A stretch of DNA of 64,000 nucleotides from Planococcus sp. MB-3u-03. Lineage in GTDB: Bacteria; Bacillota; Bacilli; Bacillales_A; Planococcaceae. The stretch spans positions 291,501-355,500 of the forward strand of contig NZ_CP025135.1 in the NCBI RefSeq assembly GCF_002833405.1. Direction: 5' to 3'. The position numbers and the translations under genes are program-made. The first letter of the stretch is position 1. Each line of letters opens with the position of its first letter. The notes beneath the pieces were generated by a model. The model was not told where the DNA came from. It worked only from the letters and a program-made list of their open reading frames with translations, and searched no databases. This document shows positions 18,301-25,431 of this stretch, one piece after another.

Positions 18301-20115
18301 TTAATTTTGCTGTTCGATTTCTTCGGTCAAGCGTTCTAGTTCGTCGATCAATTCGCCGATATAGGCAATCGTGTTACGAAGCGGCTGCTCGGTCGTAATG
18401 TCGACGCCGGCCATCTTGGACAATTCGACAGGGGTTTTCGTTCCGCCTGCGTTCAATACGCCAATCCATTCATCGACGGCTGGCTGGCCTTCCGACAAGA
18501 TGCGCTTCGACACTTGCGTGGAGATCGTTAGCCCGGCGCTGTAAGTGTATGGGTAGAGACCCATATAATAATGCGGCTGGCGCATCCACGTCAATTCCGC
18601 GCCTTCTGTGACTTCGACATCGTCTCCCCAGAATTCTTCGAGTACGCCGCGTTTCAGTGCATTAAGTACACCGGCGTTGACGTTTTCTCCGGCATCGATC
18701 TTTTTATACACTTCGCGCTGGTAGGCCGCTTCGAGCAAATGGGTGACGAAGTTATGGTAATAGGTTCTGGCCACAATCGATGAAATGACCCAACGCTTGA
18801 ATTTCGGGTCTTCGGAATTCTTCAGCAAATGATTCGCCACAAGCATTTCATTCATCGTCGATGGCGCTTCGATAAAGTACAGTGAAGGGCGCGCGTTGAA
18901 TAGGTTCTGTTCGCGGTTCGCGTGATAGAAATGACCTGCGTGCCCGAGTTCATGCGCCAACACGAATACTTCGTTCATGCGGCCGGTCCAGGAAATCAAG
19001 ATATACGGATGATCGCCGTAAGGGCTCGCGCAGAATGCGCCTGTCGACTTACCTTTGTTCTGGGCAAAATCGATCCAGCGTTCATCGTACGACCGTTCCA
19101 CCATATGCAAATAATCCGTTCCCATAATGCCGAGCGCATCATTGATATATTGTTTCGACTCCTCGACCGTGATTTCCGGGTCGTATTCCGGATCCAAGGA
19201 AATCTTCAAATCCGCAAAGGTCATTTTGTCCAAACCGTGCGCTTTTTGAAGCAGGCGTGCGTATTTGCGCATATGCGGCGCCAGTTCCGTCTGGATTAAA
19301 TCGATTTGGCGGTCATAAAGCGCGCGGTCGACTTCCTGGTTGAATAGCAGGTACTCGAAAATATCCTCATAACCGCGCAAATCGGCAGTCGTTTTTTCGG
19401 TCTGTAATTGCATATCATAAGTTTTGGCCGTCGTGTGCTGGTAATCGCGCAGTTTATCGGAAAACGCCTTGAATGCGGCGCGGCGCAGCTCGGTATCGGT
19501 TTCCGCTTCCCAGTCACCTTCGAACGACACATAGCTGAGCGGATGGGATTTGCCGCCTGCTTCAAAATCCGGGAAATCCATATCAACCATTTTCGTCGTA
19601 TTGTATAGCTCATAAGGAGCTTGGAAGACAGAGGAGTAGGAAGCCAATGCTTTTTCGGCGGCCGGATGCAATTGATGCGATTTTTTGCGCAGCAATTTCT
19701 TTAAATAGCCTTCAAACTCCTTGGATTCCGACATCGCCTGTTTCAGCGTGTCTTCCGGCAATTCCAGCAGTTCGCTCGTCACAAAAGCGAGGCGGCTGCC
19801 GATCTTTGCGGAGAATGCGCTGTATTTTCCGGCGCGCATCTGGGCTTTCGTATCGGTTTGATCTGTGCTGTAGGACAGGCTCGCATAAGTGCCCGGAGCA
19901 ACCAGTTTTTCGGCAATCGTGAGATACGCCTCAAGTGCTTCCAGTGCCGACTGGGCGTCGGTGATCTGGCCTTGGAACTTCTCGGCATAGGCTGCTGTCT
20001 CCTGGTCAATCTCCTCGAGAGCGGCATCGAATGCTTCGGGGCTTGCCATCAAGCTTTCTAAATTCCATGTTTCTTCTATAGATATTTCTGAACGTGGCGG
20101 TAAACTTTTAACCAA
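18301..20115 (-). CDS. pepF: Oligoendopeptidase F
   Basis: A 604-residue M3B zinc metallopeptidase that cleaves short peptides in the cytosol. The zinc motif HELGH (in LAHELGHAGHF, near residue 387) is intact and followed by the family's EAPSTMNEMLV block with the third ligand Glu. The length equals that of B. subtilis PepF/YjbG-type enzymes. The start is TTG at 20115, eight bases after AAGGGAG. Monocistronic, with its own 3' terminator. Confidence 0.93.
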   Translation of the reverse strand: MVKSLPPRSEISIEETWNLESLMASPEAFDAALEEIDQETAAYAEKFQGQITDAQSALEALEAYLTIAEKLVAPGTYASLSYSTDQTDTKAQMRAGKYSAFSAKIGSRLAFVTSELLELPEDTLKQAMSESKEFEGYLKKLLRKKSHQLHPAAEKALASYSSVFQAPYELYNTTKMVDMDFPDFEAGGKSHPLSYVSFEGDWEAETDTELRRAAFKAFSDKLRDYQHTTAKTYDMQLQTEKTTADLRGYEDIFEYLLFNQEVDRALYDRQIDLIQTELAPHMRKYARLLQKAHGLDKMTFADLKISLDPEYDPEITVEESKQYINDALGIMGTDYLHMVERSYDERWIDFAQNKGKSTGAFCASPYGDHPYILISWTGRMNEVFVLAHELGHAGHFYHANREQNLFNARPSLYFIEAPSTMNEMLVANHLLKNSEDPKFKRWVISSIVARTYYHNFVTHLLEAAYQREVYKKIDAGENVNAGVLNALKRGVLEEFWGDDVEVTEGAELTWMRQPHYYMGLYPYTYSAGLTISTQVSKRILSEGQPAVDEWIGVLNAGGTKTPVELSKMAGVDITTEQPLRNTIAYIGELIDELERLTEEIEQQN

Positions 20116-20219
20116 TGATTTTTCTCCCTTGTATTCCGGATGTCGAACTAATCATAAGTATAATGTCCAAATCACGAAAAGTAAAAATTTTAAAATTAAT
20201 AAGAAAATTATGAAAATAG

Positions 20220-20245
20220 GTTTAAGCGTGAAATGGCGCGGGTAT
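20220..20245 (+). promoter_or_regulatory. Perfect sigma-B promoter in front of an orphan transcript
   Basis: GTTTAA-N14-GGGTAT matches the sigma-B consensus at all 12 positions with a permitted spacer. No annotated gene follows for 500 bases, but a terminator does (20628-20660). Confidence 0.85.
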
Positions 20246-20264
20246 CCAGTTAATACAAGGCGGA

Positions 20265-20396
20265 ATGACCGTCAGAAGACACGAGCGGTTTTACCGGAAT
20301 CGCCTTCTGATGAGAATATGCACAGCCTTGGCGGAAAATTTGCTTTACTGGCGATATAGCTCTTGTCGGGAACCAGATGAAAATGGTTCAGCCTAA
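20265..20396 (+). CDS. Possible 43-residue basic peptide in the sigma-B transcript
   Basis: An ATG, four bases after a weak AAGG, opens a 43-codon frame that begins MTVRRHERFYRNRLLM. It has an Arg-rich start and then a short hydrophobic stretch, ALAENLLYW. No family was recognised and the ribosome binding site is poor. It is listed only because it lies directly after a perfect sigma-B promoter. Confidence 0.28.
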   Translation: MTVRRHERFYRNRLLMRICTALAENLLYWRYSSCREPDENGSA

Positions 20397-20627
20397 GAAG
20401 TTTCAACAGTAACAGGTAGATTTTTTGTGTAAGTGCAACTGAACGCCTGGCTGCAAAGTCTATTGATCACTGAGAGGTATATGTGAGAAATCCAAAGACG
20501 GCCAGCGCCATTAAACTGCATAGGCGGGAGTTTTACATCGCCAACATGTACGTTTGTAGAAGAATTGAATAGAATTTTCCGCGTGCGAAAATCCTCCACG
20601 GACGAATCGGAGGATAAGGTAAGGAAG

Positions 20628-20660
20628 AGCATGGCCTGAGTTTATCGGGTCATGCTTTTT
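20628..20660 (+). terminator. Terminator of the orphan sigma-B transcript
   Basis: AGCATGGCCTGA-GTTTA-TCGGGTCATGCT forms a 12-bp stem, including two G-U pairs, followed by TTTT. Confidence 0.8.
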
Positions 20661-20757
20661 CTATGTCTTCTAGCATTAAGGAAGTTTCTTGGCAGGCATC
20701 TTTCGAAACGATGTGGAATAGAGCAGAGGATAACTTTTGCAAAAGGAGTGGACTGGA

Positions 20758-21237
20758 TTGAGTGAAACGGTAGAACATGCAATTCAAGATGAGTATGGAA
20801 AAGATTTTGCCTGGTGCTACGGATGCGGCCGCCTGAACGAAGATGGGCTTCACCTCCGGACGGGATGGGATGGCGAAGAAACCGTGACCTTCTACGAACC
20901 GCGGAAAGAACATACAGCAATTCCCGGATTTGTCTACGGGGGCTTATTGGCGTCGCTTGTGGATTGCCATGGCACGGGATCCGCGTCGCTCGCCCTTCAC
21001 CGTAAAAATGGGCATGAGCCTGGCAGCGGGGAAGAGCCGCCGCGCTTCGTGACAGGTTCATTGCATGTCGATTTCCTGAAGCCAACACCTCAAGGCAAGA
21101 CCTTAAAAGCGGTAGGAAAAGTCGAAGAGATCCATCCGAAAAAATTCAAAGTGAATGTGGAAGTGTTTGCAGGAGATGTAAAAGTCGCAAACGGCGAAGT
21201 GGTTGCCGTGTTGATGCCATCGACTTTCACATCTTGA
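20758..21237 (+). CDS. PaaI/hotdog-fold thioesterase family protein
   Basis: A 159-residue hotdog-fold protein that probably hydrolyses an acyl-CoA. The hotdog helix motif IPGFVYGGLLASLVDCHG (about residues 60-77) and the strand GSLHVDFLKPTPQGKTL fit the PaaI-like family. An N-terminal CYGCG pair of cysteines is a common extra in this subgroup. The start is TTG at 20758, nine bases after AAAAGGAG. Single gene, with its own terminator. The substrate is unknown. Confidence 0.8.
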   Translation: MSETVEHAIQDEYGKDFAWCYGCGRLNEDGLHLRTGWDGEETVTFYEPRKEHTAIPGFVYGGLLASLVDCHGTGSASLALHRKNGHEPGSGEEPPRFVTGSLHVDFLKPTPQGKTLKAVGKVEEIHPKKFKVNVEVFAGDVKVANGEVVAVLMPSTFTS

Positions 21238-21248
21238 AATGAAATGGG

Positions 21249-21273
21249 CGCCGGAGCCATCCGGCGTTTTTTT
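21249..21273 (+). terminator. Terminator of the thioesterase gene
   Basis: CGCCGG-AGCCAT-CCGGCG followed by seven T. Confidence 0.88.
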
Positions 21274-21370
21274 ATACGTTTTATCCCTTAAAGTCTATAA
21301 GGCTTGTAGGGATTAAAAGGATACTGTATGCTCAATGTATTCAAAGCTCTATTTCTGAGGAGGAACCCGA

Positions 21371-22324
21371 ATGACGGAGAAAGTTTACGTAATTCATGAA
21401 AACGAAGAATGGACAGTCCATTTATTCCGGCGCTTGGAAGAGCTCGGCGTGCCCTATGAAGACTGGTTTACCGACACTGGATCGTTCGATTTAACGAATG
21501 AGCCGCCGCAAGGGGTGTTCTATAACCGCATGAGCGCATCATCGCATACGAGAGGGCACCGGTTTGCGCCGGAAATGGCCGAAGCGAAAATCGCCTGGCT
21601 CGAGCGCTACAACCGGCGCGTCGTCAATGGCAGCCGCGCACTCCGGCTTGAAGTGAGCAAAGTGAACCAATACATGGCGCTTGACGCAGCCGGCATAAAG
21701 ACGCCGAAAACGGTGGCGGTGAGCGGTAAGGAACAGCTTCTCGAAGCGGCGTCCGCTTTTGAGGGCGAATCATTCATCACGAAGCACAACCGCGCCGGAA
21801 AAGGGCTCGGCGTCCGATTGTTCCACTCGAAAGAAGCGCTGGAGGAATACGTGGGCGGCGATGAATTCGACGAATCCGTGGATGGCATCACTTTATTGCA
21901 GCAATACATCCAATCACCTGAGCCGTTCATCACGCGCTGTGAATTCGTCGGCGGCAAATTCCTATACGCGGTGCGTGTGGATACATCAGAAGGCTTTGAA
22001 TTATGCCCGGCTGATGCATGCCGCCTTGAAGTCCTTTCTTGCCCAGCCAACGGGGCATCGGAAACGCGCCCGAAATTCCAGGTCATCGAAGGCTTCGATG
22101 ATCCCATTATCGCCAAGTACGAACGTTTCTTTAAAGAAAACGGGATCGAAGTGGCGGGCATCGAATTTATCCAAAATGCCGAGGGCGAGCTATTTACTTA
22201 CGATGTCAACACCAACACAAATTACAATGCCGATGCGGAAGCCGTGGCTGGCAAATACGGCATGCTGGAACTGGCGAAGTATTTGGAGCATCAGCGGCAA
22301 ACCCTCACGACTTTTGCTAAGTAA
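21371..22324 (+). CDS. ATP-grasp family ligase (RimK-like), substrate unknown
   Basis: A 317-residue cytosolic ATP-grasp enzyme. The nucleotide-binding segments can be seen: FITKHNRAGKGLGVRLF (residues about 135-151, Lys and Gly-rich loop), ITLLQQYI, and the metal-binding GELFTYDVNTNTNYN (about 275-289). Sequence order and length resemble RimK/alpha-L-glutamate ligase relatives that join an amino acid to a carboxylate through an acyl phosphate. No partner gene gives away the substrate. It starts after AGGAGGAACCCGA and ends at its own terminator. Confidence 0.75.
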   Translation: MTEKVYVIHENEEWTVHLFRRLEELGVPYEDWFTDTGSFDLTNEPPQGVFYNRMSASSHTRGHRFAPEMAEAKIAWLERYNRRVVNGSRALRLEVSKVNQYMALDAAGIKTPKTVAVSGKEQLLEAASAFEGESFITKHNRAGKGLGVRLFHSKEALEEYVGGDEFDESVDGITLLQQYIQSPEPFITRCEFVGGKFLYAVRVDTSEGFELCPADACRLEVLSCPANGASETRPKFQVIEGFDDPIIAKYERFFKENGIEVAGIEFIQNAEGELFTYDVNTNTNYNADAEAVAGKYGMLELAKYLEHQRQTLTTFAK

Positions 22325-22341
22325 ATGGAGATCAACATGAA

Positions 22342-22374
22342 AAAGCACGGCCGGAGCAAATCCGGCCGTGCTTT
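22342..22374 (+). terminator. Terminator of the ATP-grasp gene
   Basis: AAAGCACGGCCGGA-GCAAA-TCCGGCCGTGCTTT, a perfect 14-bp stem followed by CTTTC. Confidence 0.88.
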
Positions 22375-22465
22375 CTTTCGTGCCCAGAGGCTCGACGTTT
22401 ACCTCCCACCATTCAAGGGAACGGTTGAAAAAAGGGATTTGTTTGCGGAAGGGAGTGAACTCGCG

Positions 22466-22666
22466 ATGGATAAAGAAACAAAGGAAGTGGAAGAGCGGAC
22501 GCCTTCGGAACCGGAAGACGTGGCGGACGTGGAAAGCAAGGAATTAAAAACGGCATCGAAATTCGACGGCATCTATAGCCGTGTCTCCTCGAACCGCCTG
22601 GAAAACTTGCGCACGACCCATATCGAAAACAAGGCGAAGGAATTGGCGCGCAAAGGACACCGCTAA
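22466..22666 (+). CDS. Small acidic/basic protein of unknown function
   Basis: A 66-residue charged, soluble protein: an acidic N-terminal half (KEVEERTPSEPEDVADVE), then YSRVSSNRLENLRTTHIENKAKELARK. It is unrecognised. The open frame reaches back to 22325 through a terminator, so the ATG at 22466 after AAGGGAG is the sensible start. A weak sigma-B-like pair (GTTTAC-N14-GGGAAC, 22397-22422) lies upstream. It ends one base before the stop of the convergent gene. Confidence 0.55.
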   Translation: MDKETKEVEERTPSEPEDVADVESKELKTASKFDGIYSRVSSNRLENLRTTHIENKAKELARKGHR

Positions 22667-22667
22667 G

Positions 22668-22967
22668 CTATTCCTCGCGCGGCAATTTCTCCATGGCGCT
22701 TGCGACTTCAAATGCCAAGTCATCGTTACCGAATGACTGGAGCACTTCGAGCAGGACGTCGCCGTCGATGTCGTATTCGAACGATTCGGTTTCTTCCATC
22801 GCGGTTTTCAACAGCTGATTCTCAGCCTGTGCCGGATACGCTGCCGTGTACAGTGCGAGCGGGTCGATTTTATGGTTGACGCACCATTGCACAAAGACGC
22901 GGACCATCGTTTCTTCATCTTGCTGGTATTTTTTGATGATAAATTCTTCACGGCTTTCATAGTCCAT
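22668..22967 (-). CDS. Hypothetical 99-residue helical protein
   Basis: A small, acidic, mostly helical protein with one cysteine (QWCVNHKIDPLALY). No family is recognised with confidence. The ATG at 22967 is chosen because AAAAGGAG lies eight bases upstream; the frame continues to 23033 without a second site. It is divergent from the 23096 gene and has no visible partner. Confidence 0.6.
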   Translation of the reverse strand: MDYESREEFIIKKYQQDEETMVRVFVQWCVNHKIDPLALYTAAYPAQAENQLLKTAMEETESFEYDIDGDVLLEVLQSFGNDDLAFEVASAMEKLPREE

Positions 22968-23095
22968 GCCGGTCACTCCTTTTACAGAATCTTGGGATGT
23001 TTTCACAATAGCAGATAAATCGTTCGGCTGCATGGACTTCCTGCATTATTTACTCTAAAATGGTCCATAGCACTGATAGTATCGGAGGGGAAAGA

Positions 23096-23773
23096 ATGAA
23101 ATTACTTCAAGTACGAAAAGGCCAATTCGTCTACTACAAAAACGAATTGCACAAAGTTTATTCCGTCAAGCCGCTCGCTAAGAAATCGGTTTTGATGTTC
23201 CGCGTCAAGGACATGGAGCAAGTGGCAAGCCGCGCTGACGAAGTGTCGCTCTACAAGCCGAAACACATGGATTCGTTCATGTTCTTCGGTGAGCGCTACA
23301 CCTTGCGCGAAGACGTGCCGGCAGAAGAAGGCGGTTACATCCTGATCGCCAAGCCGGATCCGGATTATATGGACCATTATTCCTTGAACGAGTTCGAGAA
23401 GATCGAGTCGGTCGAAGGCAAGAATGTCATCACGACAAGACAAAATACGGTCAAGTCGAGAGAATTCTTCGTGATGGTCCCGGGAGAAGAGCAAGGCAGC
23501 AACGACATTGCGTATTACGACAAAGGGAAAGTATCCGAAGAACAGAAGCGGCATGATGCTCAGCTCGCAGAAGATTTGCGCGACAGAAGCTCGATCCGCC
23601 CGTCGATCGGCGATGTCTATTTGAACCTGGATAACGCAGGAACGGCCATGGTCGTCGCCATCATGGGCGAAGAAGTGACGCTTGGCACAGGCGATAAGCT
23701 GACGTTCCACGACTTGCATAAAGCGGACAACTGGAGCTACCTCTACAACGTAGCAGACGGCGATTTCCGTTAA
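23096..23773 (+). CDS. Hypothetical 225-residue soluble protein
   Basis: Unrecognised. The first 60 residues look like a small beta-barrel (GQFVYYKNELHKVYSV, LMFRVKDMEQV), with a similar beta-rich stretch at the C-terminus (GDVYLNLDNAGTAMVVAIMG). A charged linker joins them (SEEQKRHDAQLAEDL). There is no signal peptide or membrane segment. The ATG at 23096 follows GGAGGGGAAAGA; an earlier in-frame start at 23060 lacks a site. Its 3' end meets the interrupted terminator described at 23784-23968. Confidence 0.65.
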   Translation: MKLLQVRKGQFVYYKNELHKVYSVKPLAKKSVLMFRVKDMEQVASRADEVSLYKPKHMDSFMFFGERYTLREDVPAEEGGYILIAKPDPDYMDHYSLNEFEKIESVEGKNVITTRQNTVKSREFFVMVPGEEQGSNDIAYYDKGKVSEEQKRHDAQLAEDLRDRSSIRPSIGDVYLNLDNAGTAMVVAIMGEEVTLGTGDKLTFHDLHKADNWSYLYNVADGDFR

Positions 23774-23783
23774 TTTCTTGTAA

Positions 23784-23968
23784 TGAAAAAAGGCAGCCAA
23801 TGAATGAACGAAGCATCCGCTGAGTTCATTCATTTGCGACGCATCTGCCGCGCAGATGTGGGAGCACATCTTTTACGCGATGCTTGAGCAAAGTGAAAGC
23901 AGAACAAATGCTAAGCTTCGGAAAATACCGTTTTAGAGTTTCTTAATACTGAAAAAAGGCAGCCAATG
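23784..23968. repeat. 19-bp direct repeat flanking a 147-bp structured insertion
   Basis: TGAAAAAAGGCAGCCAATG occurs at 23784-23802 and again at 23950-23968; only the second copy is continued by the complementary arm of a terminator. The 147 bases between are non-coding and full of hairpins: an 11-bp perfect inverted repeat AATGAATGAAC/GTTCATTCATT (23799-23834), CATCTGC/GCAGATG, and GATGTG/CACATC. This looks like a small element inserted into the first arm of a terminator with duplication of the target. Slippage-type duplication is the alternative. Confidence 0.6.
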
Positions 23969-23986
23969 TGGCTGCCTTTTTTTATT
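23951..23986. terminator. Bidirectional terminator after the insertion
   Basis: AAAAAAGGCAGCCA-ATG-TGGCTGCC followed by TTTTTTT. It serves the hypothetical gene on the plus strand and the convergent GNAT gene. Confidence 0.85.
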
Positions 23987-24023
23987 CTTCAATAATTGAT
24001 CAATTCTGTACTTCACTAATTCT

Positions 24024-24293
24024 TTATTTCACCAGGACGTCCTGGAATTCTTCTGTGCCTTCGATCACTTTTTTGGCGTATGGGCATTGCGGGTCCACTG
24101 ATTTGCCTTCGTTTCTTGCGTGCTCGACCATTTTGCCGACCAGTTCTTTGCCCATGCCTTGCCCGCTAAGCTGCGGGGCTACTTCAGTGTGGTCAACCGT
24201 CAGCACGTCACCGTTTTCGACGTAGCTGACAAAACCGACTTCTTCTGAACCGTCGAGCATGGCAATCCGGTTGTCTTGATGTTGAAAATCCAT
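24024..24293 (-). CDS. GNAT-type N-acetyltransferase, YidJ/YjdJ-like
   Basis: An 89-residue minimal GCN5-related acetyltransferase of the Acetyltransf_CG type. The acetyl-CoA motif VAPQLSGQGMGKELVGKMVEHARNEG is split by the typical R/QGxGxG-like loop (SGQGMGKEL). A C-terminal PQCPYAKKVIE follows, as in relatives. The target is unknown. The ATG at 24293 is eight bases after AAGGAGG. Divergent from the catalase-like gene. Confidence 0.82.
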   Translation of the reverse strand: MDFQHQDNRIAMLDGSEEVGFVSYVENGDVLTVDHTEVAPQLSGQGMGKELVGKMVEHARNEGKSVDPQCPYAKKVIEGTEEFQDVLVK

Positions 24294-24345
24294 TTTAATG
24301 TCCTCCTTTTTAAAAAGCATTCTACTTAAAAGGTATTCCCGTTCT

Positions 24346-24370
24346 TTTCAATAATATGCATAGCGGGTAT
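24346..24370 (+). promoter_or_regulatory. Possible sigma-B promoter of the catalase-like gene
   Basis: TTTCAA-N13-GGGTAT matches sigma-B at 10 of 12 positions. The start point would fall almost on the ribosome binding site, giving a leader of about 16 bases, so this is tentative. Confidence 0.35.
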
Positions 24371-24392
24371 GAAAGAAAAAAGGAGGGATGGC

Positions 24393-25322
24393 ATGGAAGC
24401 CAATCAACAAGAACAACAGGCAGTCAACCAGATCGAAGAAGTCTTCGGTGAGCATAAAGGCTATCGGCGTGCGCATGCCAGGGGTGCGGGATATAAAGGG
24501 CTATTCGAAGGAAGCGGGGAGGCCGTCGAATTGACCGATGCTGCGCATTTTCAAAACGCAAAGATAACGGTGCTTGTGCGCTTTTCCCATTTCTCGCCGG
24601 ATCCCACTTGGGCGGATGCCATGTCGCCAGTCAAAGGCATGGCAGTCCAATTCAAGATCGGGCCGGAAGAGGTGACGAATATCGTGTCGGTGACTTCACG
24701 GGTGTTCTTTACCCGTTCGCCGGAACGTTTCGTGGAGATGCTTGAAGTGTCCCGCTCTTTTCAAAAGGGCCGCCCGAAATTGGGGGAGCTGGCAGAGCTG
24801 TTGACGGACTTTCCTGAGGTGCGGGCGATGTTTTCAAGCGTGAAGAAAATGACGGTGCCCGAAAGTTTTGCGACGGGCATCTATCATTCGATCCATGCTT
24901 TCTACTTTGAAAAGAAAGGAAAAAGGCAAGCGGTCAAATATCTATTCGAGCCGGAGGCGGGCGAAGACAAGCGATCGTTGAAGGATATGAAAGACCTGCC
25001 TTTCGGGTACTACGAACAGGAATTGGCAGAGCGGATTGCGCGCAGCCCTGCATCTTTTAAACTGTATGCCATTATCGGTGAAGCAGGCGACCCGACGGAT
25101 GATCCGACGCGCGACTGGCCGAAAGACCGTGAACGTGTCTATCTCGGTCGATTGACCATCGAAGCGCCTGAAGCTGAAGCCGAACAAGCGCTATACGACC
25201 CGACTGTAATGACCGCAGGAATCAGCTGTTCGGATGACCCGATCCTTCAGTTCCGCCGGGGAGCATACCGGCATTCCTATGAAAAACGAATAGCCGAAAA
25301 TGAAGGAACCAAGAAACACTAG
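24393..25322 (+). CDS. Catalase family protein (SrpA-type small catalase/peroxidase)
   Basis: A 309-residue heme protein of the small catalase family (SrpA-like), which lacks the long arms of clade catalases. Visible landmarks are the distal-His region RRAHARGAGYKG (residues about 28-39), VRFSHFSPDPTWAD, KGMAVQFKI, and the C-terminal SDDPILQFRRGAY, whose RxxxY-type motif carries the proximal heme Tyr. Family members act as organic-solvent- or peroxide-induced peroxidases; catalase activity is unproven here. The ATG at 24393 follows AAAGGAGGG. A terminator separates it from gluD. Confidence 0.82.
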   Translation: MEANQQEQQAVNQIEEVFGEHKGYRRAHARGAGYKGLFEGSGEAVELTDAAHFQNAKITVLVRFSHFSPDPTWADAMSPVKGMAVQFKIGPEEVTNIVSVTSRVFFTRSPERFVEMLEVSRSFQKGRPKLGELAELLTDFPEVRAMFSSVKKMTVPESFATGIYHSIHAFYFEKKGKRQAVKYLFEPEAGEDKRSLKDMKDLPFGYYEQELAERIARSPASFKLYAIIGEAGDPTDDPTRDWPKDRERVYLGRLTIEAPEAEAEQALYDPTVMTAGISCSDDPILQFRRGAYRHSYEKRIAENEGTKKH

Positions 25323-25394
25323 CACATGCCGCCGTGACTTGCATTCCGCACAGAAGTAGATAACAAGCGACTGGAAAACGGCGCCAAAGGAAAA

Positions 25395-25431
25395 AGACAG
25401 CCCGCGTGGAATCCAAACGGGCTGTCTTTTT
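25395..25431. terminator. Bidirectional terminator between catalase and glutamate dehydrogenase
   Basis: AGACAGCCCG and its complement CGGGCTGTCT flank a 13-base loop, with an A tract before and a T tract after the stem. Confidence 0.88.

Larger units (their letters stand above)
20252..20660 (+). ncRNA. Candidate sigma-B dependent small RNA or small-protein mRNA
   Basis: The stretch of about 640 bases between pepF and the thioesterase has no conventional gene, yet it carries a perfect sigma-B promoter at one end and a Rho-independent terminator at the other. That implies a transcript of about 400 nt. It may act as RNA: hairpins are visible at 20591-20615 (ATCCTCC/GGAGGAT) and 20628-20656. 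It may instead encode short peptides. A 43-codon frame starts at 20265. A 29-codon frame (GTG 20483, GAGAGG five bases upstream) ends at 20572. A protein-like but start-less frame, ending KVRKSMA, stops at 20639. No known RNA family was recognised. Confidence 0.45.

Noticed and set aside
20129..20359. 76-codon frame upstream of and across the sigma-B promoter
   Set aside because: It crosses the -35 and -10 boxes, has no ribosome binding site and the N-terminal half is low-complexity Lys/Asn/Ile.
23102..23869. Open frame of 255 codons on the minus strand
   Set aside because: Antisense to the hypothetical gene at 23096, which has the proper start signal and composition.
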